A stretch of 64,000 bases of DNA from positions 16,155 to 80,154 of the forward strand of contig NZ_PVXL01000025.1 of the NCBI RefSeq assembly GCF_002995805.1, in the 5' to 3' direction. Position 1 is the first letter of the stretch, and every line of letters begins with the position of its first letter. Shown here one piece after another: positions 7,778-16,923 of the stretch. Below the pieces are notes generated by a model. It was given only the letters and a program-made list of their open reading frames with translations. It did not search any database and was not told the DNA's origin. The position numbers and the translations under genes are program-made. Source of the DNA: Neomoorella stamsii (lineage in GTDB: Bacteria > Bacillota > DSM-521 > Neomoorellales > Neomoorellaceae).

Positions 7778-9064
7778 ATGTCACTCTTATCCCTGGAGGT
7801 GGCCCGGGCGATGTTGCTGGCCGGGTTAAAACAGCCCGGCCGGGTTAAAGTAAAGCTGGAGGAGTCTGCCGGGCGGGTGCTGGCGGCAGCGGTAACAGCC
7901 CCGGGTCCCTTTCCTCCCTTTCCCCGCTCCCTGGTCGACGGCTACGCCCTGGGGCCGCCGGTTGCCGATCCTGGTACCCTCCCTACCGGGCTTGCGGGTC
8001 CGGGGGTAATCTACCGCCTCCTGGGGACGGTTCCAGCCGGGAGCAACCCGGATATAACCTTAAGTCCGGGGACGGCGGCAGCCATTTTTACTGGCGCCCG
8101 GCCACCGGCCGGGACCGTGGCCATTGTCCCCAGGGAACTGGTAGGGCGCCGGGGTGATTTCATCAGCGTACCCGGCCTGCCTCCCGGCCGCTACCTGGAA
8201 CTGGCTGGAGCCGAAGTGGGCGCAGGGGAAGAGGTCCTGGCCGCCGGTACAACCCTGGGACCGGCGGAAATTGGCCTTTTAGCAGCCCTGGGCTTCCGGG
8301 AAGTGCTGGTTTACCAGCGGCCCCGGGTGGTCCTGGCCACCAGCGGGAGCGAGTTGCTGGACCCGGCCGGCAAGGCTGGAAGCCTCCTAAAAAGCAATCC
8401 GGCAGGTATCCCTGCCGGTAGCCAGGCGGGTTACCGCGGCGTAAATGCCCCTCCCTGCATATATAATAGTAACTTTTACACCCTGGCAGCGGCCGTAGAA
8501 GCTGCCGGCGGGCGGGTAATATCCCTGGGTCCCCTGGCTGACAACCTGGAGGAACAGGTAAGGGCCTACCGGTCTGCCCTGGAGGAGGGCGATTTGCTCC
8601 TGGCCACCGGCGGTGCCGGCGGCAGCGCCTGTGACTTCACAGCCGCCGCCTTTACCCGGGTCGGGGGCGAGGTGCTCTTTACGGAACTAAATATCCGCCC
8701 CGGCCGGCGGGTCATAGCTGCGCGCTCCGGGGAAAAATTGATGCTGGGCCTGCCCGGCAACCCACCGGCAGCCCTGGTGGCCTGTTACCTACTGGCGAGG
8801 CCGGTTATCCGGGCCCTGGGAGGTAGGGAACCGGCGCCGGTAACTTTCCCGGCCAGGCTGACGGCAGCCATCGACCGGCCGCGGGTGGAACGGGCTTTCC
8901 TCTGGGCCCAGGCCCGGGCCAGCGGTAGCGGTTGGGAGGTCACGCCCCTGCCGCGCCGGCCCGGCGGCATCCGCGCTGCTATAGGGGCCAACGCTCTAAT
9001 TGACCTGCCACCCGGTACTGCTCCCGGGCCCGGGGAGGAAGTAACGGTGGTTATGCTTAGCTGA
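7778..9064 (+). CDS. moeA: Molybdopterin molybdenumtransferase
   Basis: 428 residues. The MoeA order is intact: N-terminal VDGYAL, the PAGSNPD and IFTGARPPAG motifs of domains I-II, then the MoCF-fold domain III with ATSGSELL, IYNSNFYTL, ATGGAGGSACDF and LPGNPPAALV, and a C-terminal beta domain. It inserts molybdate (or tungstate) into adenylylated molybdopterin. In domain III the usual GGxGxG(E)xD segment reads GGAGGSACD. A short extra loop precedes NSNFYTL. ATG start. Confidence 0.9.
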   Translation: MSLLSLEVARAMLLAGLKQPGRVKVKLEESAGRVLAAAVTAPGPFPPFPRSLVDGYALGPPVADPGTLPTGLAGPGVIYRLLGTVPAGSNPDITLSPGTAAAIFTGARPPAGTVAIVPRELVGRRGDFISVPGLPPGRYLELAGAEVGAGEEVLAAGTTLGPAEIGLLAALGFREVLVYQRPRVVLATSGSELLDPAGKAGSLLKSNPAGIPAGSQAGYRGVNAPPCIYNSNFYTLAAAVEAAGGRVISLGPLADNLEEQVRAYRSALEEGDLLLATGGAGGSACDFTAAAFTRVGGEVLFTELNIRPGRRVIAARSGEKLMLGLPGNPPAALVACYLLARPVIRALGGREPAPVTFPARLTAAIDRPRVERAFLWAQARASGSGWEVTPLPRRPGGIRAAIGANALIDLPPGTAPGPGEEVTVVMLS

Positions 9065-9096
9065 AGGGAACAACGGTAAAAGTAAGGAGGTTTTCC

Positions 9097-9621
9097 ATGA
9101 CAAGCAAAACTCCCATTATTTCCGTTGTCGGCAAGTCCGACGTCGGGAAAACAACATTACTCACCAAACTCTTACCCGAGTTAAAACGGCGAGGTTACCG
9201 AGTCGCTACTATCAAACATGATACCCACGGCTTCGACATCGACCGCCCCGGCAAAGACACCTGGCGCCACGCCGAAGCCGGGGCCAACGTTGTCGTCATC
9301 TCTTCACCCACCAAAATGGCCCTCATTGAAAAGGTAGATACGGAGTTGCCCTTGGACGCCATTGCGGAACGCATCCATCATGTCGACCTCATCATCACCG
9401 AGGGCTATAAGCGCGGTGATAAGCCCAAGATTGAAGTCCACCGGGCGGCCGTGGGGGGCGAACTCCTCTGCACCCCGGGAGAACTCCTGGCCGTGGCCAC
9501 CGACGAACCCCTGGCCATTGACGTCCCTTGCTATGACCTGGACGATGCTGCCGGCCTGGTGGACCTGATTGAAGCCAGGATCCTGGCGCCAGCAGGCCGG
9601 GCCCGGCAACAGGGCAATTAA
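9097..9621 (+). CDS. mobB: Molybdopterin-guanine dinucleotide biosynthesis adapter protein
   Basis: 174 residues, ATG preceded by AAGGAGG. P-loop GKSDVGKTT at 12-20, then IKHDTHGFDIDRPGKDTWRH and the TEGYK motif characteristic of MobB GTPases. It is thought to support MobA in forming or delivering guanylated cofactor. Last gene of the molybdenum block; a small GC hairpin lies 35-51 bases downstream of it. Confidence 0.9.
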   Translation: MTSKTPIISVVGKSDVGKTTLLTKLLPELKRRGYRVATIKHDTHGFDIDRPGKDTWRHAEAGANVVVISSPTKMALIEKVDTELPLDAIAERIHHVDLIITEGYKRGDKPKIEVHRAAVGGELLCTPGELLAVATDEPLAIDVPCYDLDDAAGLVDLIEARILAPAGRARQQGN

Positions 9622-9752
9622 CCCTGAAACCGGGGGAACTCGAGCTTTCACCAAAGCCCGGGAAAGCCGGGCAAAAAATCAGTACGCCGGCCCTTTATCC
9701 CCGGTGGCAAGAGGAATATAATATAAGGTAAATTTGTCTTGGAGGGAGTCCC

Positions 9753-10490
9753 ATGGGCCGGCCACTTAATGCCTATGACCGGGCGCTGCTGGAATTGCAA
9801 AATCAAATTTTACGGATGGGTGATTATGTTGCCGGCCAGGTGGATAAGGCCCTGGCTGCCTTGAAGGCCCAGGACAGCAATCTTGCGCGGCAGGTGATTC
9901 AGGGGGACGATGTTACCGATAACCTGGATTACGATATCGAGATGGCGGCCCTGGACCTGATCTCTTTGCAGCAACCCACTAACGAAGACCTGCGTACCCT
10001 GGCCACCGTCATGCGGGTAGGCAAAGAGCTGGAACGCATCGGCGATTACGCCGTCAATATTGCCGAGGCGGCCGAACGCCTCACCCGCCTGGGACCGTAT
10101 TTTAAGCCCCTGGTGGATATTCCCCGGATGAGCGACCTGGCCCGGGCCATGCTGAGGCAAAGCCTCCAGGCCCTGGTGGACCGCGACCTGGAAGCGGCCA
10201 GGGAGATAGTCCGCGCCGATGACGCCGTCGACCGTCTTTTTGAAGACCTGTACGACGAACTGGTGGGCTTTATGAAGCGGGGGCCGGAATATGTCGACCA
10301 GGCCAGTTATCTGGCCCTGGTGGCCCGTTACCTGGAACGTATTGCCGACCATGCCGTGAACGTGGCCGAGATGGTCGTCTACCGGGAGACGGGCCAGCGC
10401 CGCGCCTTCAAAGACTACCAGGGACCACAGAAAACCGTCCTGCCGGGGTTGGGGAATAAAAGGGCCAACACCGGCAATTTTGAGGGATAA
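9753..10490 (+). CDS. phoU: PhoU phosphate-signalling/uptake regulator
   Basis: 245 residues forming two copies of the three-helix PhoU unit, each with a metal-binding motif of the E(R)IGDYAVNIAE type (about 88-100 and 194-205, ERIADHAVNVAEM). PhoU proteins restrain phosphate import. Here the partner is not PstB but the adjacent Na/Pi cotransporter, which itself carries a PhoU-like C-terminus. A TATAAT box at 9717-9722 with a poor -35 lies upstream. Confidence 0.88.
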   Translation: MGRPLNAYDRALLELQNQILRMGDYVAGQVDKALAALKAQDSNLARQVIQGDDVTDNLDYDIEMAALDLISLQQPTNEDLRTLATVMRVGKELERIGDYAVNIAEAAERLTRLGPYFKPLVDIPRMSDLARAMLRQSLQALVDRDLEAAREIVRADDAVDRLFEDLYDELVGFMKRGPEYVDQASYLALVARYLERIADHAVNVAEMVVYRETGQRRAFKDYQGPQKTVLPGLGNKRANTGNFEG

Positions 10491-10494
10491 TAGC

Positions 10495-12111
10495 TTGAGC
10501 ACGTTGTTTTTCACCATCGCCACCGGGCTGGCAGGGGGGCTGGCCCTTTTCCTTTTCGGGATGCACCTCATCAGCACCGGCCTGCAAAAAGCGGCAGCCC
10601 GCCAGGTGCAGCAACTCCTGGGGGCAGTAACGAAAAACCGCTTTTTTGGCATGCTGGCCGGGCTGGTGGTGACCATTTTCCTCCAGACCAGTGCCGTCAC
10701 CACAGTGCTGCTGGTGGGTTTTGTCAGCGCGGGACTCATGAGCCTAGGCCAGGCCCTGGGGGTCATCCTGGGGGCGGCCATTGGCTCTACCCTTACGGCC
10801 CAGCTCATTGCCCTGCGCCTCAGCGACTACGCCCTCTGGGCCGTGGTCGCCGGCCTCATCCCTTATCTTTTTGCCAGGCGCCTGCGCTGGCACCACTTGG
10901 GCCAGGCCGTCCTCGGTTTCGGCCTTATTTTTTACGGTGCGGCCCTCATGGGTACGGCCGTAGCACCCTTAAATACCCTGCCCGGCTTTGTGAGTACCTT
11001 GAGCCCCCTGGCAGACCACCCCTGGGTAATGATGCTGGCAGCGACCCTTTTTACCGGCATTGTCCAGGCCAGCGCGGCGACGGTGGTCCTGGCCATGACC
11101 CTGGCCGCCCAGGGAGCCCTGCCCCTGGAACCGGCTCTGGCCATGGTCCTGGGAGCCAACCTGGGCACCACGGCTACGGCCCTCATTTCCAGCATTGCCC
11201 TTTCCCGGGAAGCCAAAAGGGTGGCCCTGGCCCATTTCTTTTTTAAGCTGGCCGGTGTCCTCCTCTTTTTACCCTTCCTGGGACTGTACAGCCATTTATC
11301 CCGGCTGACATCCCCGGATATTGCCCACCAGGTGGCCAACGGCCACACCCTTTTCAATATTATTAACATGCTCGTCTTTCTTCCCTTTACTCCGTGGGTG
11401 GGCCGCCTTATGGAAAGGATCCTCCCCGACGCCCCCGAGGAAGAAAAGGTGGCCAAATACCTGGATACAAAAGTCCTGGATATACCCGAATTGGCCCTGG
11501 CCCGGGCGACCCAGGAGCTTTTACGCATGGCCGGCCTCATCCGGGAAGAAATGTTTCCCCGGGTGATGCAGCCCCTGGCCGAGCGGGAGGTTGAGTTGCT
11601 GGAAAAGCTGCGCGGCCTGGATAATATCCTTGACTATCTCTACCGGGCGGTGGCCAGGTACCTCGCCCAGTTGAACCAGGGTAACCTTACCGACGACCAG
11701 CTAGTGGCCCAGACCAGACTCCTCTATATAGCCAATGACCTGGAGCATATTGGCGACGTGGTCGTGGAAATGGCCCACCAGTGGCGGAAAATCGAAGCCA
11801 GCGGGGTGGAATTTTCCCCTGCGGGGCAGGCTGAACTCCAGGAGATGTTCAATAAAGTTAAAGAGAACTTTACGACGGTCATCCAGGCCTTTGCTACCGG
11901 TGACGAAGCCATGGCCGCCAGGGTCATAAAGGGTCATCCCGAGATCTTACGCCTGGAAAAGAACCTGCGTTACTCCCATTTCCAGCGCCTGCAGCAGGAA
12001 AACCGCCTGAGTCTAGAAACCACGTCCGTTCACATGGACCTTATTAACCAGCTCCTGCGTCTCAACATCCATAACGTCAGTATAGCCCAGGCGGTCATGG
12101 GCATTATTTAA
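10495..12111 (+). CDS. Na+/phosphate cotransporter with C-terminal PhoU-like domain
   Basis: About 538 residues from TTG 10495, preceded at 8 bases by GAGGG; an in-frame TTG at 10480 is possible but lies inside phoU without a ribosome site. Two inverted NptA/PNaS repeats contain the QTS motifs (FLQTSAVTT near 70 and VQASAATVV near 190). About eight to nine membrane segments reach residue ~310, and a helical PhoU-like tail (~340-535) follows. It takes up phosphate with sodium, presumably gated by the upstream PhoU. Confidence 0.87.
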   Translation: MSTLFFTIATGLAGGLALFLFGMHLISTGLQKAAARQVQQLLGAVTKNRFFGMLAGLVVTIFLQTSAVTTVLLVGFVSAGLMSLGQALGVILGAAIGSTLTAQLIALRLSDYALWAVVAGLIPYLFARRLRWHHLGQAVLGFGLIFYGAALMGTAVAPLNTLPGFVSTLSPLADHPWVMMLAATLFTGIVQASAATVVLAMTLAAQGALPLEPALAMVLGANLGTTATALISSIALSREAKRVALAHFFFKLAGVLLFLPFLGLYSHLSRLTSPDIAHQVANGHTLFNIINMLVFLPFTPWVGRLMERILPDAPEEEKVAKYLDTKVLDIPELALARATQELLRMAGLIREEMFPRVMQPLAEREVELLEKLRGLDNILDYLYRAVARYLAQLNQGNLTDDQLVAQTRLLYIANDLEHIGDVVVEMAHQWRKIEASGVEFSPAGQAELQEMFNKVKENFTTVIQAFATGDEAMAARVIKGHPEILRLEKNLRYSHFQRLQQENRLSLETTSVHMDLINQLLRLNIHNVSIAQAVMGII

Positions 12112-12121
12112 CTGGCAGGCC

Positions 12122-12150
12122 TTGAGGTGAAGGTATTTTTTTGCTATGAT
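12122..12150 (+). promoter_or_regulatory. Promoter of speE
   Basis: TTGAGG at 12122-12127 and TATGAT at 12145-12150 with a 17-bp spacer. Transcription would begin near 12157, downstream of the longest possible reading-frame start (GTG 12127), which supports TTG 12184 as the true start. Confidence 0.72.
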
Positions 12151-12183
12151 AGCTTTCTGGATAAAAGGAAGGAGTTGTTGACT

Positions 12184-13035
12184 TTGCAAGGCATCTGGTT
12201 TTCCGAACTACAAACCCCCGGGCTGGCCATATCTGTCAAGCTGAAAAAAACCCTGCACCATGAAAAAACGCCCTACCAGGACCTGGCCGTGGTGGAAACG
12301 GAGTCTTACGGGCGCATGTTGCTCCTGGATAACATCATCCAGACAACCGTTGGCGATGAATTCTTTTACCACGAGATGATCGCCCACGTACCTTTAAATA
12401 CCCACCCCAATCCCCGCACAGCCCTGGTCATTGGCGGCGGTGACGGCGGCGTTATCCGGGAGATTATCAAACATCCCAGCATTGAAAAGGCTACCCTGGT
12501 GGAGATTGACGCCCGGGTGGTGGCTAACGCCCGGGAATACCTGCCGGAGATTTCCTGCGGCCTGGATGATGCCCGGGTGGAGATCCGCTTTGAAGACGGC
12601 ATCGAGCACGTCCGCCAGATGGAAAATACCTATGACGTGATTATCGTTGATTCTACTGATCCCATTGGCCCGGCGGTAGGTCTCTTCAGTGCCGAGTTTT
12701 ACCGTAACGTTTACCGGGCACTAAAGCCGGACGGGCTCTTTGTCGCCCAGACCGAGTCCCCCCTCTTTAACGGCAGGCTCATCCGCCGCATCCAGCGCGA
12801 CCTGGCGGAGATATTCCCCATTGCCCGCCTGTACCTGGGAACGGTACCCACTTACCCCGGCGGCCTCTGGAGCTTCAGCCTGGGGAGCAAGGAATATGAT
12901 CCCCTGGAGGTCGACTGGAAAAAGGCACCCCAGCTGGTGACCCGCTACTACACCCCGGCTATTCACCAGGGGGCTTTTGCCCTGCCCCCCTTCGTCCAGG
13001 AGATTCTAGAAAAGCGGGACGAAGAGGAGTTTTAG
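12184..13035 (+). CDS. speE: Spermidine synthase (polyamine aminopropyltransferase)
   Basis: 283 residues from TTG 12184, chosen because AAGGAG at 12169-12174 sits 9 bases upstream and because the protein then begins at the usual family position ([13 protein letters not shown]). Decarboxylated-SAM binding motif VIGGGDGGV, the catalytic Asp in DSTDPIGPA, and QTESP are all present. It transfers aminopropyl to putrescine. Agmatinase follows immediately, so the pair covers agmatine to putrescine to spermidine. Confidence 0.92.
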   Translation: MQGIWFSELQTPGLAISVKLKKTLHHEKTPYQDLAVVETESYGRMLLLDNIIQTTVGDEFFYHEMIAHVPLNTHPNPRTALVIGGGDGGVIREIIKHPSIEKATLVEIDARVVANAREYLPEISCGLDDARVEIRFEDGIEHVRQMENTYDVIIVDSTDPIGPAVGLFSAEFYRNVYRALKPDGLFVAQTESPLFNGRLIRRIQRDLAEIFPIARLYLGTVPTYPGGLWSFSLGSKEYDPLEVDWKKAPQLVTRYYTPAIHQGAFALPPFVQEILEKRDEEEF

Positions 13036-13123
13036 GTGGGCCCCTCTCTGCAGGGTTCCGCGCCCAGTGCCGGCCAGGTAATATAGTTATGTAAAAATGG
13101 TTGAAACGGAGGAAACAATTCAA

Positions 13124-13984
13124 GTGCTGGCAGGTTATGTAAAAAACCAGGGCTTCCTGGCCAGCGGCGATAATTATGAGGCCGCCCGGGTGGTCCTGGC
13201 GGGCATCCCCTTTGACGCTACCACCAGCTTTCGCCCCGGCGCCCGCTGGGCCCCCCAGGCCATTCGTGCCGTGTCCGAAGTCCTGGAGGAATACAGCCCT
13301 TACCTGCAGCGAGAACTGGGGCAGGTGCCTTTTTACGACGCCGGTGACCTTGACCTGGTACCGGGCCGGCTGGAGGCCAACCTGGAACGTATGGAGGCTG
13401 CTGCTGCCGCCCTTTTCCAGGACAAAAAGATCCCCCTTTTTCTGGGGGGTGAACACCTGGTGAGCTACCCCCTCATCCGGGCGGCCCGCCGCCGCTACCC
13501 CAATCTTGCTGTCCTCCACTTTGACGCCCATGCCGATTTAAGGGAGGAATACCTGGGGGAAAGGCTTTCCCATGCCACCGTCATGCGCCTGGCGGCGGAG
13601 GAAATTGGCCCGGGCAACCTTTACCAGTTTGGCATTCGTTCCGGCACCTGGGGCGAATTCGCCTATGGCCAGGAAGAAACCAACTTTTTTATGGATGTCA
13701 TCACTACCCCCCTGGAAAAGCTGGTGCCCGAACTGGGCTCCCGCCCCCTTTATGTCAGCATAGATATTGACGTCGTGGACCCTGCCTTCGCCCCCGGCAC
13801 CGGTACCCCCGAACCGGGGGGCTGCCCACCCCGGGAGATCCTGCAGGCCATTTACCTGTTGCGGGAGGCCAACGTGGTGGCCTTCGACCTGGTGGAGGTC
13901 TGCCCGGCCTACGACCAGGGTAATATTACCGCCATCCTGGCGGCCAAAATCGTCCGCGAGGCCATCCTTGCCTGGGGAAGGTAA
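13124..13984 (+). CDS. speB: Agmatinase (ureohydrolase family)
   Basis: Hydrolyses agmatine to putrescine and urea. The two-manganese site is complete: GGEH, DAHADL and SIDIDVVDPAFAPGTGTPEPGG. GTG 13124 is preferred because GGAGG lies at 13108-13112 and the N-terminus then matches the family length; an in-frame ATG at 13097 lacks a ribosome site. About 286 residues. It feeds the upstream spermidine synthase. Confidence 0.9.
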   Translation: MLAGYVKNQGFLASGDNYEAARVVLAGIPFDATTSFRPGARWAPQAIRAVSEVLEEYSPYLQRELGQVPFYDAGDLDLVPGRLEANLERMEAAAAALFQDKKIPLFLGGEHLVSYPLIRAARRRYPNLAVLHFDAHADLREEYLGERLSHATVMRLAAEEIGPGNLYQFGIRSGTWGEFAYGQEETNFFMDVITTPLEKLVPELGSRPLYVSIDIDVVDPAFAPGTGTPEPGGCPPREILQAIYLLREANVVAFDLVEVCPAYDQGNITAILAAKIVREAILAWGR

Positions 13985-14007
13985 AATAACTGAGGGAGAA
14001 AATATAT

Positions 14008-14036
14008 TTGACTTCGGGGGAGTACCATGCTATAAT
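14008..14036 (+). promoter_or_regulatory. Promoter of the tRNA-Val/Asp/Phe operon
   Basis: TTGACT (14008-14013) and TATAAT (14031-14036) separated by 17 bases, ending 22 bases before the first tRNA. Confidence 0.85.
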
Positions 14037-14058
14037 ATCTTACGCGACAGGTACATGA

Positions 14059-14133
14059 GGGCGGTTAGCTCAGCGGGAGAGCACCTGCCTTACAAGCAGG
14101 GGGTCGGCAGTTCAATCCTGCCACTGCCCACCA
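14059..14133 (+). tRNA. tRNA-Val (TAC)
   Basis: Complete cloverleaf: 7-bp acceptor stem GGGCGGT with ACTGCCC (one G-U pair), D-loop with AGCTCAGC, anticodon loop CTTACAA giving TAC, TTCAATC T-loop, and encoded CCA. First of three clustered tRNAs. Confidence 0.97.
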
Positions 14134-14138
14134 GAAGA

Positions 14139-14215
14139 GGAGCCGTAGTGTAGCGGTTTAACATGTCGGCCTGTCACGCCGAAGATCGCGGGTTCAAATC
14201 CCGTCGGCTCCGCCA
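14139..14215 (+). tRNA. tRNA-Asp (GTC)
   Basis: Acceptor GGAGCCG pairs with CGGCTCC, the anticodon is GTC at 14173-14175, with TTCAAATC T-loop and encoded CCA. Five bases after tRNA-Val. Confidence 0.97.
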
Positions 14216-14220
14216 GACAT

Positions 14221-14296
<76 letters not shown>

Positions 14297-14302
14297 GCAC
14301 GG

Positions 14303-14330
14303 AAGGCCTGGAAGAAACCAGGCCTTTTCT
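14303..14330 (+). terminator. Intrinsic terminator of the tRNA operon
   Basis: A 9-bp perfect stem (14303-14311 with 14318-14326, loop AAGAAA) leads into a T-rich run. Confidence 0.85.
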
Positions 14331-14405
14331 ATTATCCCGGTGGTTGCCAGGAGCATTTTCGTGGCTTAGAATAAGAATTAGAAAGGTTAATCATGGAGGC
14401 TGACA

Positions 14406-15554
14406 ATGACCACTGAATACCAAGAGCGTCTCAAGCGTTTCCAGGAAGCCCTGCAGGCCCGGGAATTAGATGGCGCCCTTATTTTCCAGGCTGCCGACCT
14501 GTATTACCTGAGCGGTACGGCCCAGAGCTGCCACCTGTTTGTCCCGGCGATGGGAGAACCCTTGCTCCTGGCCTACCGGGATACCACCCGGGCGCAGGCG
14601 GAGGCTGCCTTAAATCAGGTACTGCCCCTTAGCAGCTTTAAAGAAATACCAGGGCTAATAGCAGGGGCCGGCTGGAGCGGGCTTAAGCGGTTGGGTTTAG
14701 AAATGGACGTCATCCCTTTAAGCCTGTTCCGGCGCTACCAGGAGCTTTTCCCGGACTGCCAGTGGGTGGACATAAGTCAAATATTGCGGTCCCAGCGCAT
14801 GGTCAAGTCCGGCCAGGAACTGGAGGCCCTGCGGTATGCAGCGGACAGGCACGCCGAGGTCTTCAAGTACATAAGTAGCGTAATAAGGCCGGGGATGACG
14901 GAACTGGAAATTGCCGCCGAGTTTGAAGGTTACGCCCGCCGCCTGGGCCACCAGGGTACGAAACGTTTCCGTGGCCAGGAGCAGGGAATGATACCGGGCA
15001 TTGTGGCGGCCGGGGCCAATGCAGCCCTGGCTTCCTGTTTCGACATTCCCCTGGCCGGCCGCGGCCTAACACCCCTTTACCCCCTTGGTCCCAGCCGGCA
15101 CCGCTGGGAAGCAGGAGAACCCCTGCTCATTGACTACGCCGGCGTGTATGGCGATTATACCGTCGACCAGACGCGGATTTACCTGGACGAAGACGTAGCA
15201 CCTGTTTTGCAGAAAGCCCAGGAAGTAGCCATGGAAATAGCAGCCAGGGTGGCGGAGAAGGCCAGGCCTGGGGTAATGGCAGGCGAACTTTATGACCTGG
15301 CCGTAACTATGGCCAGCCGGGCCGGGCTGGGCGAACATTTTATGGGTCATGGCCGCCAGGTGAGTTATATTGGCCACGGCATCGGGCTGGAATTGAACGA
15401 GTGGCCGGTGATTGCCAGGGGGGATAAGACCGTCCTGGCAACCGGTATGGTCTTTGCCCTGGAGCCCAAATTTGTCTTCCCGGGCCAGGGCAGCGCCGGG
15501 GTAGAGGATACGTATGCGGTCACTGAAAATGGAGCCGTAAAGCTTACTTATTAG
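14406..15554 (+). CDS. M24-family metallopeptidase (Xaa-Pro dipeptidase/creatinase fold)
   Basis: 382 residues with an N-terminal creatinase-like domain (~1-135) and a C-terminal pita-bread domain. Metal ligands are visible as the Asp pair in LLIDYAGVYGDYTVDQTR, His in GHGIGLELNEWP, and Glu residues in FALEPKF and VEDTYAV. Likely hydrolyses X-Pro peptides in the cytoplasm; the exact substrate is not determinable. ATG 14406 follows GGAGG. Confidence 0.87.
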   Translation: MTTEYQERLKRFQEALQARELDGALIFQAADLYYLSGTAQSCHLFVPAMGEPLLLAYRDTTRAQAEAALNQVLPLSSFKEIPGLIAGAGWSGLKRLGLEMDVIPLSLFRRYQELFPDCQWVDISQILRSQRMVKSGQELEALRYAADRHAEVFKYISSVIRPGMTELEIAAEFEGYARRLGHQGTKRFRGQEQGMIPGIVAAGANAALASCFDIPLAGRGLTPLYPLGPSRHRWEAGEPLLIDYAGVYGDYTVDQTRIYLDEDVAPVLQKAQEVAMEIAARVAEKARPGVMAGELYDLAVTMASRAGLGEHFMGHGRQVSYIGHGIGLELNEWPVIARGDKTVLATGMVFALEPKFVFPGQGSAGVEDTYAVTENGAVKLTY

Positions 15555-15572
15555 CGGGAGTACATTTATTAG

Positions 15573-15596
15573 GGCGGCTAACCAGGCCGCCTTTAT
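15573..15596 (+). terminator. Probable weak terminator after the M24 peptidase
   Basis: Stem GGCGGC (15573-15578) with GCCGCC (15586-15591) and a 7-nt loop, followed by TTTAT. Confidence 0.6.
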
Positions 15597-15665
15597 AAGA
15601 TTTTTTAGCCAATCCCTTTGAATATTTCTACCACCAGGACCGGCGTGCCTGCACATTTTTAGGAA

Positions 15666-15752
15666 TCAGGAGCTGGCGGCGGTTGAGAAAACAACATAAT
15701 CCTCATAAGTAAGTCCCCCGGCGGCAGCTATCTCCTAATGTGCCAGGCTCAT
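15666..15752 (-). pseudogene. Small ORF with strong ribosome site, interrupted by in-frame TAG
   Basis: On the minus strand a consensus AAAAGGAGGG is followed at 7 bases by ATG. The frame reads MSLAH, then TAG, then EIAAAGGLTYEDYVVFSTAASS and TGA, 29 codons in all. A perfect TATAAT lies upstream on the same strand. The sequence after the TAG looks like real protein, so this is either a small gene recently broken by an amber codon or one in which TAG is read through. No family recognised. It is the only content seen in the 15555-15888 gap apart from the terminator. Confidence 0.45.
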
Positions 15753-15888
15753 AATTAAACCCTCCTTTTCTGGTTCATTATACCATTAAAAATTTTTAAG
15801 GCTATAGAAGGCATTAAGCGAATTTTATCTAAAGGATCTTTTGCTGGCCCGCCTGACAGAGGTGGGCTTACGAAGCAGGAGGAATCAA

Positions 15889-16809
15889 ATGGACCGCAAT
15901 TGCCAGAAAGTTATTGATGCCCGTCTCAACTTAGCAAAACTTGAGCTCCAGGTGGCCCTTCTGGCCCGGGCCGGTTTAAAGCGCTGGGAGATAGCAACGG
16001 CTCTGACAATCCAGCAGGGTACAGTTAAATCCCAGCTGGAAAGAGTGGCCGCCAAGTTCGGCTCCGGTTGGAAATACAGGACGGATATCATCTGGCCGGA
16101 ACTGGAAGAAGACGTGCGGCAGGCAGTACAGGCCTTGAAGGAGCAGGGTAGTAATAGTAGCCTTACCCGGGAGGGAACGGAAGTCATCATTACCGGCCAG
16201 GATGGTAGCCAGGGCGCTGGCGGGGAAATAGCTGCTACTGCCGTCCAGCAGGTTATTAGCTTTAATTCTGCCCGCCGGGCTATGGAAGGTGATCTCTCTC
16301 CCCATGAGGCCGCCATCCTCCAGCTCCAGGGCCTACCTTCAAAAGCAGGCAGCACCTACCTGCATCAGGCCCGGGCCGTCCAGTGGCAGCTACTTCTCCT
16401 TGGTGAAGGCCGTGTTTTGCATGTGGGCGCCGCCGCCCGCTTCTGGATGAAACCGGCCCTGTCGGGCCTTGCCGGCAACAGATATATCCGTTATTTACAC
16501 AGCGATAATGTAGACGAGCCTTACCGGCCCTGGTGGCTGCCCTATACCACTAATGGCCGCGTCCGGGGTACCCGCGCTGCCTATTACAAAATCGGGGATG
16601 CCTCTGACGGCGATTATGTCTGCAATTACCTGGAAGCCTGGCTTGATGGCGAGCTGGGGGATTACGTCGCCCACCTCCACGCCCGGATGCAGCAACGATG
16701 GCAGGCTTTAAGCCTGATTGCCCGGACCTCAGGGCGACCTGAACCAATGCCGCCGCCCACCTGGGTTCAGCTCCTCGCAGAGGCCCGCCGGGTCGTGGGG
16801 GTAAGTTAA
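15889..16809 (+). CDS. Uncharacterised protein with N-terminal LuxR/sigma-like HTH
   Basis: 306 residues from ATG 15889, six bases after a perfect AGGAGG; the longer frame from 15841 has no ribosome site. Residues ~8-55 form a helical segment ending in LKRWEIATALTIQQGTVKSQLERVAAKFG, like the GerE/sigma-4 HTH. The middle (~75-125) is polar. The C-terminal half is Trp/Tyr/Arg-rich, with DEPYRPWWLPY and an LEAWLDGELGDYVAHLHARMQQRW helix; it matches nothing I recognise. Monocistronic between terminators, so probably an autonomous regulator. Confidence 0.65.
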   Translation: MDRNCQKVIDARLNLAKLELQVALLARAGLKRWEIATALTIQQGTVKSQLERVAAKFGSGWKYRTDIIWPELEEDVRQAVQALKEQGSNSSLTREGTEVIITGQDGSQGAGGEIAATAVQQVISFNSARRAMEGDLSPHEAAILQLQGLPSKAGSTYLHQARAVQWQLLLLGEGRVLHVGAAARFWMKPALSGLAGNRYIRYLHSDNVDEPYRPWWLPYTTNGRVRGTRAAYYKIGDASDGDYVCNYLEAWLDGELGDYVAHLHARMQQRWQALSLIARTSGRPEPMPPPTWVQLLAEARRVVGVS

Positions 16810-16829
16810 AATGTTTTAAAAACCTGAAG

Positions 16830-16868
16830 AGCAGCTCCTCCCATGTCACAAGGGGCTGCTTTTGTTTT
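16830..16868 (+). terminator. Intrinsic terminator
   Basis: A 10-bp stem (16830-16839 with 16851-16860, one G-U pair) followed by TTTGTTTT. It ends the uncharacterised HTH gene. Confidence 0.85.
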
Positions 16869-16923
16869 CCTAGCGGAGTTCGCGCTTTAGTTTTACCGGG
16901 CAGTTACGGCGTTTGCCGGCATA

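Noticed and set aside
9656..9672. Terminator after mobB
   Set aside because: The GC hairpin is followed by A rather than T on the plus strand, so it is not a convincing terminator for mobB.
9810..10808. Long minus-strand open frame opposite phoU and the Na/Pi transporter
   Set aside because: It is the shadow of two strongly supported plus-strand genes; its protein has no recognisable family and no start signal.
12127..12183. N-terminal extension of spermidine synthase
   Set aside because: It would begin inside the promoter (the -35 box ends at 12127) and has no ribosome site.
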